Positions 22,601-34,099 of a stretch of 64,000 bases of DNA are shown one piece after another. This DNA is from Tetragonia tetragonoides (taxonomy: Eukaryota; Streptophyta; Magnoliopsida; Caryophyllales; Aizoaceae): assembly GCA_038025085.1 (NCBI GenBank), contig CM076142.1:9150501-9214500 (forward strand), given 5' to 3'. The notes beneath the pieces are model-generated. The model was not told where the DNA came from, made no database searches, and saw only the letters and a list, made by a program, of their open reading frames with translations. A program made the position numbers and the translations under genes. Positions within the stretch are counted from its first letter, which is position 1. Every line of letters starts with the position of its first letter.

Positions 22601-23359
22601 AACTTTTGGCAAGTTTAATGTAAAAGATTTATATATCAGTTTGCACCTTAAGAAGTCAGCTATATTAGTCACTCTAAGACGAAAGGAATACTAATTGATC
22701 AATTGGTTTTGGTGATCAAGATTGCACAGGGTGATGTCCATATTTGCTTGTTTGGAGGAGAGGACATAGAATGGATTCGTAAATTCACTACCACCATGAA
22801 AGAGCAAGCGACCAAGATTGCAGGTTTCAAGGTTGAGCTAGTCTACGTAGGAAAGCACAATGCCAAGAATGTAGTGAAGAAAATCATGGCGACTATCAAC
22901 TCGGAGAAGCTAGCCCACACCTTGCCTGACCTGACTCAAGTGCGGTACTTTTGGACACGCCTCGAGTCTATGCTTTACTCCAAGATGCATCATGGCAAGA
23001 ATGTCGACAACGACAACATAGTCAAGGAAGTCGTGTCTGTTATGAGTTTTGATGGCGGTGATCAAGGCTGGGGAATCATTAGTAAGGGGGGATCCAAGAT
23101 CGAGATGGTTAAAGGAAAGGGTGATGTCATTTTGAATGCTTTTTTAAATCACAAAGAGTGGGCAGACAGGTCAATCAAACTTGGGGTTGTTACTGTTTTA
23201 CTCGAGCACATTCGTGCACATATTGTGACTAATGATCATCATTGCAATCGCCTTGTCTTGCCTGCCATTGAAGGCGCTGCAGCTCCAAGGGTGGTGGCTT
23301 GTGCTGATTGTGGCCATCCTATGGATAAGTATATCTTGTATCGTTGCTGCACCGGTTAA
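19640..23359 (+). CDS. SEO: Sieve element occlusion protein, copy a (one in-frame TAG)
   Basis: Six exons: 19640-19918, 20280-20402, 20739-21181, 21274-21383, 21723-22429 and 22730-23359. All have GT-AG introns and consistent phase, and would encode about 763 residues, normal for SEO proteins (P-proteins that form filaments in phloem sieve elements). The order is as in the family: an SEO N domain (DDTKILKQIQSSHADD, AFAVTYAELWLV), a thioredoxin-like middle (VLLYISDLDVSEEEL, MPWYPLFHP), and a C domain (HICLFGGEDIEWIRKF) ending in the Cys-rich VACADCGHPMDKYILYRCC. The N-terminus has an (Asn-Pro)n run absent from copies c and d. A TAG at 21117-21119 (codon 261) replaces the TAC tyrosine codon found in copy b. 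Everything else is open, so this is either a very recent null allele or a sequencing error. A poly(A) signal AATAAA lies near 23572. Confidence 0.85.
19653..19708 (+). repeat. In-frame hexanucleotide repeat (CCAAAC)n
   Basis: About nine CCAAAC units encode (Asn-Pro)n at residues 6-22 of SEO copy a. Being a multiple of three, the tract can change length without a frameshift. Confidence 0.9.
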
Positions 23360-23786
23360 TGAGCAGCTTCATTCAGAGAACCAAAATTGAAAGGCCCTTG
23401 CCCTTCTAGCTAAGCCATTATGCTAAGTGACATGTTAGTCATTACCTAAGTTGTTTCTAGTTCTACCTGGAAGCCTACGTACTTTCCAAGTATTTTTGTG
23501 TGTTTTTTCATATAGTTATGCCAGACTGCTTGTATTAGAAGTGATGATGTATTAGCCTTAAGGTTTTATCCAATAAATGAAGGGCCTTTGTGATAGTATA
23601 TGTTTGATATTGCTGCTTTCAAGTTACATTTAATTTTCAAGTTGCTATTACCTATTCCCTATACAAAATATGCATACTTCGACAATTTCCCCTTAAGAAG
23701 TTTAGACGTTTACAGTATGATCTAACAGCGTCAAATAGCACCAAAACAATGCATACAGAGTATATCATACCATAATATTTCATAAG

Positions 23787-24615
23787 AAGCAGACTCACAG
23801 GTCAGGCAACAATGCATCCGTTGAAGTTCTCTTTCCTTTGGGTGCTTAATCATGGAGAAAAATCGGCATCTATATCCCGAGGGAGCTGAAAGAACACATC
23901 ATTAAGACAAATTTAAAGGATACAAATGAAAATTTGAAGAAAAATCAGCAAAAATCATGAACAGAAAACAATTAAGTGGTTGCAGAATATACCAGATTCA
24001 AAGTCCAATGGCCCCAAATTTCCCACCAACCATCCACAATTCTACACCACCTACATTATTAATCTTGACACCCACCCTTAGCATAATTAGCTTGTACCAT
24101 ATCAACTAAACATAAAGATCATACTAACCCCACAAAAAGTTGAAGTAATATATAGTCGAAGAATTCATGCAAAACAAACAGCTTCTTAGCTATAAAATTG
24201 ATCAATTTTGTAAAATAATCTAATTATTAAAAAAAAAAAAAAGCAGAGCATTGTTAATTAGAGCTAAGAGAATAATGTGACATACCATTTTTAGCATATT
24301 TAGCATCACTCTTGAGCCTCAATTGAGTTTCTCTATGATCCGCCAGCAAACATAACATAAAAAGGGAGACGAAATTATTAGTGAGCAAATCAAAACCCAG
24401 AAATCGAAAGAAGTAAACAAAAAAAATACTAAAAAATGAAAATCGAGAAACAAAACCCTAATTAACGAAATGAATGGAGAGAGAAAATCAATTATTGATG
24501 ATGGAGCAAATTTATATTTATTTACCGGGCTTTATTTGAGCTCATCTGGTGGTGTGAATTTCACTTCCCTCGATCGCAAGTTGTAATGCTTGTCTTCCAA
24601 TTTCTCCATTGACAT
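23787..24615 (-). pseudogene. DUF3615/cystatin-like small gene, degenerate copy A
   Basis: The shortest of three related copies. Exon 1 (starting 24615; MSMEKLEDKHYNLRSREVKF) runs into a TAA before its donor. Exon 2 (around 24284-24340; ETQLRLKSDAKYAKN) is recognisable. The two central exons are missing: the sequence passes from the CAAAGTCCAATGGCCCC remnant near 24000 directly into intron sequence. The last exon (about 23800-23887; GYRCRFFSMIKHP) carries a +1 frameshift relative to copy C. It is convergent with SEO copy a, whose 3' end is about 430 bp away. The family is described under copy C. Confidence 0.7.
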
Positions 24616-24713
24616 CGCCTTCTTTGATCATACGCCCTCTCTGCACGCTTGGACGACGGCAATGTAAAATTAGAAGGGGGCGGTGGTAATTGGTAGATGG
24701 TAAAATTAGTAGG

Positions 24714-24978
24714 TCCAGGTCGTGCCCGTGTTCGTGCCCGTGTTCGTGCCGTGTATAGGCTTTTTTTTGAAATATTATCTAATTTTTTTTTTCGGGTCTA
24801 GTTGTGTCATGTCGTGCCTAATTGTGGTTGTTCGTGCTTTTAATTCAAAATCTAGGCCTTGGTCCAGACCCGCTCATTCGTGCTTGTGCTTCCTCCGTGC
24901 CCATATCGTGCTGTGTAAAAGACGTGTAGGGTCGTGTCGTGCCTCATGCTGACCGTGCTCAATGTCATCTCTAAATGG
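24714..24978. mobile_element. hAT-like non-autonomous element with CGTGCC repeats (boundaries uncertain)
   Basis: A block dense in CGTGCC/TCGTGC motifs, e.g. GTCGTGCCCGTGTTCGTGCC at the left and GTCGTGTCGTGCC at the right. Such subterminal arrays are typical of small hAT elements. The right edge CAATGTCATCTCTA reads in reverse as TAGAGATGACATTG, a plausible hAT terminus. The left edge starts TAGGTCCAGG and may be eroded. Flanks ATGGTAAA/ATGGTAAT could be an imperfect 8-bp target duplication. Confidence 0.4.
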
Positions 24979-25204
24979 TAATAATGTAAAATTACAAGTT
25001 TTTGTAAAGATCTTAACTTTAAGGGGGTAAAAGTTATTAGTTAACCACCCTTTCCTTTGTTAATAGTTTTTCATTTTTCTCCTTTTTTTTTTACTGTAAT
25101 TTATTTTATTAATTATCCCTCACTATATTATCCTTATTCTAAGCGTACTCTAACAATTTTGAAAACGGCTACGCAATAAATTATTATTACTAGTATTACT
25201 ACTA

Positions 25205-28200
25205 TTCACATGCAAATGCACCGGAGGGGATGGTCATGCTTCCACAATGGCAATCCTCAACACGCTAGGCAGCTTCTCATGGGAGGCCAAAGTGGTGATA
25301 ACATTGGCAGCCTTTGCAGTGAGTTATGGAGAGTTATGGCTTGTCATTCTCCTCCATGCCTCAAACCCACTAGCTCGCTCCATTGCCATGCTTAAGTTGA
25401 CACCGGACATCAATGAGACTGATGGTGTGTTCAAATCCAAATTTGGTGCGCTTGGTGATCTCATCAAGGTCATGGTGGATGTGGCAAAGTCCCTTATTAA
25501 ATTCAGCCACCTTCCTTCTAAGTACATTTCCCCTGAGGATCCTCCGCTGTCCATGTCTTCTAACCAAATTGCTTCTGCCACTTACTGGACTATTCGGAGC
25601 ATTGTTGCTTGTGGCGCTGAGATTGCCAATATCGGCATCTCTTCTGGGTAAGGCCAACACTCCATTTAGTACTTTCAAATTATACTATGTGTTCTAATTA
25701 CAGTATTTTGTTTAATGAATGTTGGGAAATTAGCTCTAAATAATCCCAAGTTTTAATAGTGTGCCAAAAATATTCCCAGGTTTGAAAATCTCTATTATTA
25801 ATCCTAAGTTTTCATTCGTGTGCCCAAACCAATTCACTACTAACTCTGTTAGACTCCGTTAGTAGTGGGCAATTAAAAAAATAAAAATAAAGCAATTGAC
25901 GGTAACAAAGGCAACTGCTTCATCGATCCATTCAAGTATGACCTAGCATACGGCATAGCGACTCCCATTCTACTTCACCTCTGCACCTAACAAAATCAAG
26001 ATCACCACTGTCATGGTTAGGTCAGAATTTTGGTCATTAGCTTGCAATTTTGGACTCTTGCGCATCAAAGGCACGGTTTTTATGTGGATAAGTATGTACT
26101 CCTTCAATTTGTTACAGTAATGACATTATTTTGGCTGGACTAATATTAAGAAGGGCTTGTAGGTTTGAGAAACTTTTTTCTATGAGATGGAGTAGAGAAA
26201 GAAACAAAAGTATAGTTTTAGGATTTCTAAAAACAAACTTACTATCTATGTTTCAATCTATTACGATGAAATTAGGGGAGAGAGAGATATGGCTGCTATG
26301 GTGTCCAGCCATCAATAGCAACGTTCCTTTGAACGTCTCCAATTTAACTACTGAACGGGAGTGTAACGGTGTTAGTAGTGGGATATGTTTGGGCACACTG
26401 GTGAAAATTTGGGATTAATAATAAAGATTTTTAAACTTGAGATTATTTTTGGCACACCGTTGAAACTTGGGATTATTTAGAGCTAATTTTCCATGAATGC
26501 TTATTAGGTTGTCTGGCTCAGCTACAGAGGCATGGGACCTTTCAAGTTTGGCTCATAAAGAGAACAGCATACATGAACAACTTGTGCAACGACTTACTCT
26601 GTGTTATGAGTTTATAGGTACAATGATCTCTTATTATCTATTTTTTTTATTGTGAAAGAAAAGAGAATTCTTTAATTCATAAAAAGTTATGCGGTATCTA
26701 CAAAGATGAATATCTCTACACAAATATAGATCTAACATAACAAAGTATAAATCTAATATAACAAGTTGAATATGACTCCCACCCGTGCTTGAAATAAGTG
26801 TCTACCAATACAAACATCACTCCCATTATTGATTTCAACATTAATTAAATACATTTACGTTACTTCTGAAATTTAATATAGTGCCTTATCATCAATTATA
26901 AGAAGTCTTTATAATAAGATTATTGAAAATGCAGAGGAGAAAAAGAGGGAGGAAGCCTACAACAACTTAAAACTCCTCTTCAAGACACCCCAAAAGGATG
27001 TCGTGAAGATCCTCAAGGCATTGATCTATTCGAAGAACGATATCCAACCTCTTTTCAAGATCTGCACCGAGGAAGGGCAGAACAACATTTTCTCTTCAGT
27101 ACTCCATTTGTTCGGCCACCATCATCGTGAGGGAGACAAACACATAAATCAGGTTCACTTTGACATTCTTAAAGGCAAGACGGTGTTGCTCTACATATCT
27201 GACCTTGATGTCTCCGAGGAAGAGCTCACAGTCATAGAGAAAATTTACAAGGAGTCAAGGAAGAACAAAACTGACTTGCAATAAGAGATAGTTTGGCTCC
27301 CTGTAGTGGACAGGACGTCGTTTCATGGACCAATGAGCACGAGAACAAGTTCAAGGCATTGCAACACAAGATGCCTTGGTACACTTTGTTTCACCCTTCA
27401 TTGCTAGACTTGGCTTCCATAAGGTTTATCAAAGAGGAGTGGGGATTTGCTAAGAAGCAGATCGTCGTTGCGTTAGACTCAGTTGGTAAAGTGGTGAGCA
27501 AGAATGCTCTGCATATGATCCTCATTTGGGGTAATGAAGCTTATCCTTTCACCACTACTAAGGAGGAGGAGATGTGGACGAAGCAGACCTGGAGGCTTGA
27601 CTTTTTGGTGGATTCCATGCATCCCCGAATTCCTAAATGGGTAATTTGTGTAACTAGATCTGTTATTTTGGATAATGTATCTTGTTTGAGCTTAATTAAG
27701 TGACTCATTTCAAATATATAGTCAACTTAATTATTTAGAGATCAACCTAGAGAAGAGTCTAATGGTAATTAACATGGAAGAATGAATACGAAAAATTCAT
27801 GGCATTAGGAACTTTTGGCAAGTTTTTTGGTAAAAGATTTATATATCAGTTTGCACCTTAAGAAGTCAGTTATATTAGTCACTTTAAGATGAAAGGGATA
27901 CTAATTGATCAATTGGTTTTTGGTGATCAAGATTACACAGGGTGATGTCCATATTTGCTTGTTTGGAGGAGAGGACATAGAATGGATTCGTAAATTCACT
28001 ACCACCATGAAAGAGCAAGCGACCAAGATCGCAGGTTTCAAACTCGAGCTAGTCTATGTAGGAAAGCACAACGCCAAGCTGGCAGTGAAGAAAATCATGG
28101 CGACTATCAACTCGGAGAAGCTAGCCCACACCTTGCCTGACCTGACTCAAGTGTGGTACTTTTGGACACGCCTCGAGTCTATGGTTTACTCGAAGATGCA

Positions 28201-28600
28201 TCATGGCAAGAATGGCGACAACGACAACATAGTCAAGGAAGTCATGTCTGTTATGAGTCTCGATTGCGGTGATCAAGGCTGGGGATTCATTAGTAAGGGG
28301 GGATTCAAGACCGAGATGATTAAAGGAAAGGGCGATGTCATTTTGAACGCTTTTATAAATGACAAGGAGTGGGCAGAGAAGGCAACCAAAATTGGGTTTT
28401 TTGCTGCTATACTCGAGCACATTCGTGCACATTTTGCGACTAATGATCATCATTGCAATCGCCTTGTCTTGCCCGCTATTGAAGGCGATCAGCTCCAAGG
28501 GTGGTGGCTTGTGCTGATTGTGGCCGTTCTATGGATAAGTACATATTGTATCGTTGCTGCACCGGTTAATGAGCAGCTTCATTCAGAGAAACAAAATTGA
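25205..28600 (+). pseudogene. SEO: Sieve element occlusion gene, copy b (5'-truncated pseudogene)
   Basis: A duplicate of copy a that begins exactly at its exon 3 (TTCACATGC) and lacks exons 1 and 2 and the promoter. Exon equivalents: 25205-25647, 26508-26617, 26935-27640 and 27941 onward. Tyr is intact where copy a has TAG. It is disabled by a TAA at 27282-27284 (TAC in copy a), a one-base deletion near 27316 (GGACGTCG versus GGACAGTCG) and another near 28488. The last deletion replaces the Cys-rich C-terminus with an unrelated tail ending at 28600. The intron after the first retained exon contains a 769-bp Mutator-like MITE. Introns are otherwise conserved, so this is a DNA-level duplication and not a retrocopy. 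Confidence 0.88.
25715..26501. mobile_element. Mutator-like MITE in an intron of SEO copy b
   Basis: An element of 769 bp (25724-26492) that is absent from the same intron of copy a. It has long terminal inverted repeats of about 140 bp: left GGGAAATTAGCTCTAAATAA, right (reversed) GGAAAATTAGCTCTAAATAA, both continuing through GTGTGCC...CACTACTAAC. The flanks are 9-bp target duplications ATGAATGTT/ATGAATGCT with one mismatch. Copy a has the single empty site ATGAATGTTTATTAGG. A 9-bp TSD with long TIRs is the Mutator (MULE) signature. The interior has no convincing ORF; the 95-residue frame at 26131 looks like chance. Confidence 0.92.
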
Positions 28601-29907
28601 AAGGCCCTTGCCCTTCTAGCTAAGCCATTATGCTAAGTGACATGTTACCTAAGTTGTTTCTAGTTCTACCTAGAAGCCTACGTACTTCCCTTTGTGTGTG
28701 TTTTCATATAGTTACTTATGCCAGAATGCTTGTATTAGCAGTGATGATGTATTAGCCTTGAATTTTTATCCAATAAATGATGGGCCTTTGTTATAGTATT
28801 TGTTTTTTTTTGATTCCCGATACAAAGTATGCATACTTCCGACAAAATTTCTCTTAAGACGTTTAGAGTATGATCTACACAGTGTCATATAGCACCAAGC
28901 CACCAACAATGCATACAGAGCATATCAAAGCATAAAAACTAATTGGAAGCAGACTCACGGGTTCAAAGTAAGGGCAAAGAGTAGGTGGTCAGGCAACAAC
29001 AGTGCATCCGTTGAAGTCTCTTTTCTTGGGTGCTTAATCATGGAGCAATATCGGCAGCTATATCCAGAGGGAGCTGAAAGAACATACATGATTAAGACAA
29101 ATGTAAAGAATACAAACGGAAATTTGAAGGTAAAATCAGCAAAGATCATGATGAGCAAAACAATCAAGTGTTCGCAGAAACATACCAAAGTCCCATGGCC
29201 CCAAGTTTTCGCAGCAGGTAACTTTACCGTTCACTTGTTCAGCAAAAAACAGTTCCACCGGAGCATCTGGTACATCTTTGGCCCGAGCCTTGAAGTTGGT
29301 ATGAACGACAACGTCCAAACGGACCACTGCTTGAGTATCCAATGCCTCCACAACCTTATAGATTGGACGCTGAAAAAGTTGGGGGTAAACAACAAGAAAT
29401 GATGCATGCAGTACTATGTCAAATTAAGAACAGCGGAGGATCCTCTGCAGTTTTATTTCTCTGCTGTCATTTTTCCTCTCTATCTCTCTCCTCTACATGT
29501 TTAAATTTCCAAAACCCACCCCCTCCAATCTAAAGGTGGAGATTTAAAGGACTGTACTCGACTGTTCTTTTTAGAACAGCAGAGGATCCTTACTCAGTTC
29601 CTACTATATATTAGCAAGACAAGGGTTGGGAATTAGAAAACTAAACAACCCTCGTGTTCTTCGGACCCCTTATTGTAGAAAGTTAAGGCCTGCTTTGCAA
29701 AGCGACGGTTTTGGGCATCATAAGCCTTCGGATTCGCTCTATTTTGATTAGGAGGTGCTCGGCCGGGAGATGATTTGAGCCATTTTTCATGAAGGTGAGG
29801 TGGCACGTATGAGGGTGGTTTCTTCCTGGAAAGTAAGAATTCAAATGGAAAATCATATATGAGACCCCAAGATCACTCAAACCAACTCTAAGATCTAACT
29901 TTATTGA

Positions 29908-30373
29908 CCACCAAGCATGGAATTAAATAGCGGCCGCTACGCGACGCGACGGCCGCTATGTAAAGGGTTTTGAGCTCGCCGCGACGCGTTTTCCCGCGTT
30001 GCTAAGTTGAGAAGTCATTCACGCCGCGACAGCCGCTACGGCCGTTACATTACGCGAAAGCGGCGCTTTTTAGAGTTACTTTTCCGATATGATTATTAAA
30101 TTATTATCATTTTACTTCATAACTCTATTATTAGTTTCTTTTAACTAATAGTTATCTATTTTATAATGTATTTGAATACATATTATATTCGAATTATGAT
30201 GGTAAAGCAAAGATTCCAAAATGAATTTAGAAGTGTAAATATTCTTTATGTGAGTCATTCACGCCGCGATTGCCGCTATTCGCTATGCGATACTCGTAAG
30301 ATTACGTTTGCGCGATATCGCGACCGTTACCACATTCGCGATCGCGACCGCTATTTAATTCCCTGCCACCAAG
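29908..30373. mobile_element. hAT-like MITE with GC-rich palindromic ends
   Basis: An element of 450 bp (29916-30365) between perfect 8-bp duplications CCACCAAG. The ends are CATGGAATTAAATAGCGG and, reversed, CAGGGAATTAAATAGCGG; CAGGG is a classic hAT terminus. Subterminal zones are strikingly rich in CGCG/GCGAC/GCGGCCGC in an otherwise AT-rich region, and the centre is AT-rich. There is no coding potential. The insertion is in the intron between exons 2 and 3 of DUF3615-like copy B. Confidence 0.9.
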
Positions 30374-30476
30374 GCCCTTGAACAAGGAAACTCAATAAAT
30401 ATCATTCAAATATTGAATCTTAATCAATGAAGTCATATATATACCAGGCAAAAGTGGTAACAGGTGAATTGTATTT

Positions 30477-31411
30477 GTAACACTTAGGGCTGCTCAAAAA
30501 TATCCGAATATCCCAAATATCCGATAATCCGAACCCGAAGTATCCGAAATTTCGGGTATCCGAAAAGCGGGTATCCGAAATTTTGGATACGGGTATGGAT
30601 ACCAATTTGGAAAAAACTCGGATATATCGGGTATCCGAAATATCCGAATTAACTAAATTAAGATTGTTATTTTCTCATATTCAGTTTGATAGCACAATGG
30701 TTAAACCCTTTTATTTCCATAGCAAGTCACAAATCTGGGCCTAAACATGTTTTTTTATTTTTTCTATTTTTCTAGGTGAAAATGTTTTAATTACTTACGT
30801 CCTCCTACACGGTCAGAGACTCAGAGCCCAGTCAAAACAAAGTCTTTCAAAACCCCAAATCCCTAACCCATCTTCCACTTTCTCTCTCTTCTTTGTCACC
30901 GTCATCTCCATCTAGTTCAACCAATGGCAACAATTTCTATTATTCACAAAACAACCAACAAACTTGATTTTCTCTCTCAGCCTCCCCTTCTAGATAGTTG
31001 ACAGTTCAAGAGATGACAAAACACAAAAATCAACCACCCCAATATCCCATCTCCTCTCAAGTCTCAACCCATCAAATCTAGTGATCTATGGAGATTTTGT
31101 TACAGATCGAACTAAAGTTATATCTTAACCGCTTCTTTTTTTGCTGGCAATCGGCATCAATGGTGGCTTTGGCTCTAAAAGTTTTAGGTCTGGAGATTCG
31201 GTGTTGGGTGTTAGTAATATTTTTGGAGTTTAAGTATATAAAATACAAGTCGAAAGTACTAGTTCGGATACTTTGGATATCCGTATTCGGGTACCCGAAA
31301 TTTCGGGTATCCGAACTTCGGATATCCGATTTTCGGATACCGAAATCCAGTATCCGAAATTTCGGATACCCGACTTTCGGATATCCGCTTATGAACAGCC
31401 CTAGTAACACT
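30477..31411. mobile_element. hAT-like element with TATCCGAA subterminal arrays
   Basis: An element of 919 bp (30485-31403) between perfect 8-bp duplications GTAACACT. Copy C shows the empty site with TTGTAACACACCCC. Terminal inverted repeats are TAGGGCTGCTCA and TAGGGCTGTTCA. Both ends hold about ten copies of the motif TATCCGAA/TTCGGATA, often as inverted pairs such as CCGAAATTTCGG, probably transposase-binding sites. The interior has a short pyrimidine-rich leader-like stretch and ATGGCAACAATTTC with a 25-codon frame, perhaps the relic of a transposase 5' end. No transposase domain is visible. Confidence 0.92.
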
Positions 31412-32060
31412 CCCCAACAACCATCTACATTCCAGACCACCTAGATTACTCTTAACACCCTTACCATAATTAGCTTGTACCATATCAACTAAACATAAAG
31501 ATCATACTAACCCCATAAAAAGTTGATGCAATATTGTGGAAGAACTGAAGCAAAGCAAACAGCTGATTAGCTATAAAATTGATCAATTTTGTAAAATACT
31601 CTAATTATTGAGTAAATAAATAAACATACACACACCAGAAAGAGAATACAGACTGAAAGTAAGTTTTTTTACATCAAAAGCTAATAAAAAAAAGCAGAGC
31701 ATATTTGTTAATTAAGAGGTAAGAGAATAATGTGACATACCATTTTTTATCATATCTAGCCTTTCTCTTGAGCCTCAATTGAGTTTCTCTATGATCCCCA
31801 AGCAAACTTAACATAAAAAGGGAGACGAAATTATTAGTGAGCAAATCAAAACCCAGAAATCAAAAGTAAGTGAGAATTAATCAAAACCGAAAAACAAAAC
31901 CCTAATTAACGAAATTAATGGAGAAAGTAGAAAATCAATTGAAGATGGAGCAAATATATATATATATTTATCGGGCTTGTTTGAGCTCATCTGGTGGTGT
32001 GAATATCACTTCCCTCGATCGCAAGTTGTAACGCTTGCCTTCGTAATTCTCCAATGCCAT

Positions 32061-34060
32061 TGCTGATTAACTCTAAAATTTATCAATAATATGAATATGA
32101 ATAAACGTCACCAAAGTATAGAAACTGAACACAAAAACTTGTCTAATACGGTTTTACCAAATTTATCGGTGAGACGAGAATCACTTTTTGGTAAAACAAG
32201 CCAAGAAGGGTCACTGTCCATAATAAGTAACCCCTGCATTTATAAAAAGGGACCCAATTGAATGATTGAAATATAAGTTGGTGTCACAAAAGACTTGGCT
32301 AGCTAATGAAGTTACATCTATGAGACGCTAATGGGAAGAGGAGATCATATTTGGTTAATTAACTAAGAGAATAATATTTTGCACATACTCATCTAATCAA
32401 GTTACGGTAAGACCGTCTTATAGAAGTTTTTTTTTTATACTCTTACAAGAGAATAATACAAACTGTTTTTTTTTTTTATTTATTTATGAAAAAAACACAA
32501 TGCTAGGAAATGGGTTAATAATAACACACTACAATTTAGGGTTCTTGTTTGCCAATAGAAACAAACAAACAGCAAAATGCAACAAAAGAGAACGAAAATC
32601 GAATTAACCTACGCACCAGTAATAACAGCAAAAATTAGGTATAAAAAAAAGGAAATAAAATTAATACCAGATCAGGGAAATGCCGCAAACCTAAGAAAAA
32701 CGATGGAGAGAAGCAATTGTAGAATTGTAATTAAGCAAGTTAAAGATGATTGAGAAATTAATTAAATAAAATGAAGAAATTACCTGTTCTTAAAGGATCG
32801 CAATTCGTCATACAAATTACAATCGTCTTCTTTTCCTTAAATGTGGTAATATGGTTGTGATGTAATGAGATGAGGGGATGGGATGGGGCTTTTTTTTCAT
32901 CATCGGGCTCAGTCATAATATCGTGCGCTGATTGTAAGAGGGCTGGGCTTGGGGTGAAATGGCTAATGGGTCACGGAAAGTGGGGGCTGTGGGAAATGGG
33001 ATTTGCAGTGCATCCAGAAGAGGACATTGATTGAATTTTTTTTTGTCGTTTCCAACTTTTCATGCTGCGTTTCGTTTCGTTCCGTTTCGTGATATTCCGT
33101 TTTGCATTCTAGATTTCATTTTGTCTCACATTTTCTTCCATTATCGGCACCTCGCCGCTCTATTCCGTGCCTAACTGTCCTACACCATTCCGTTGAAGAG
33201 AATAAGACCTTAGTAATGATTTTATTTTAGTTCAATTCATTTCAGTAAATTATTTTTTCTCCCAAATATTAATATTTAGTTCACTTTAGTGAAATTCATT
33301 TCATTTTCAGTTCATCCAGTTTAGTGGAAAGAACACATCCTTAACCGAGAAAGATTGGAGCCTGCCTCCCATGTTCTTTGTAACAATGATTATCGGTTTA
33401 CTTGCAATGCTCCCATTACTATACTCTATTCAATTCACTTACCATGTTCCTTTTCTCAGGATTTTATCCCACTCACAGCGGTTTCTGAAGGTAAGGTGGA
33501 AGTGAGAGTAGTTTAATAATGGTAATAGCCAGCTTGCCTTGGAGGTTCCATCCTTTTTCGATTGGAGCGTGTACAACAACGTTGTTGAGAGTAGGGGGTG
33601 CAAACAAGCCGATACACTCGCGAGCCGCTAGTGAACATACTCTGTCAAACACTCGTTCAATAATAAATTAGCACTAGCCATGAGAACTTACTTCCATGGC
33701 TAACCAAACAAACACTACATATGTAATCACAATGTAATCATCGTTACTCCCAAGTAAACAAGCCCTAAGAAGAAACTGTGTCCTATGGCATTATTCAAGT
33801 CGAAGCAAAAGGCGGTCTATTCCAAGCTTATATAGGCATATCATAGACAGACAATAAATGTACTCAGACCAATCTTCGGTCGAACATACAGTACTACATA
33901 AACACTATCATTAAGCTGATGCATCAGCTAGCTAGAATCCATTTCAAATTAACACCCATACTACCTTCTTCAGTTACACTACATACAATGTTGACTCATT
34001 GCATGATATACCCACATAAAACAGCAACATAAAGTACTCCCTAACATATAATAAATCATA
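32061..34060. other. Intergenic DNA between copies B and C
   Basis: No gene was recognised. It contains a GGTAAGACCGTCTTATAG motif at about 32404-32421, a run of TTTCGTTCCGTTTCGT near 33068-33090 and a GTGTTCTTTCCACT-type repeat ending near 33348. Confidence 0.5.
33190..33348. repeat. MITE-like repeat (GTGTTCTTTCCACT family)
   Basis: An AT-rich stretch with CAGTTCATCCAGTTTAGTGG and the terminal AGTGGAAAGAACACATCC, the inverse of the start of the repeat at 1547. The left edge is not certain. Confidence 0.3.
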
Positions 34061-34099
34061 ATGTCTTGTGGGTTCCGAGTAAGGGCAAAGAGCAGGTGA

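Larger units (their letters stand above)
28955..32060 (-). pseudogene. DUF3615/cystatin-like small gene, degenerate copy B
   Basis: All five exon equivalents are present. Exon 1 starts at 32060 (MALENYEGKRYNLRSREVIF). Exon 2 is at about 31740-31790. Exon 3 is at about 29643-29830 (KKPPSYVPPHLHEKWLKS). Exon 4 is at about 29188-29372 (RPIYKVVEALDTQ, DAPVELFFAEQVNG, CCENLGPWDF). The last exon is at about 28955-29073 (GYSCRYCSMIKHPRKE). The exon 1 donor is GA instead of GT, so the frame stops at TAA. The last exon has a one-base deletion relative to copy C. Two hAT-like elements sit in the intron between exons 2 and 3. It is convergent with SEO copy b. Confidence 0.75.

Noticed and set aside
26131..26418. 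95-codon frame inside the Mutator-like MITE
   Set aside because: It lies in the interior of a non-autonomous element, overlaps one TIR and has no transposase motif.
19640..28600. SEO copy b as a processed retrocopy
   Set aside because: The introns are kept and aligned with those of copy a.
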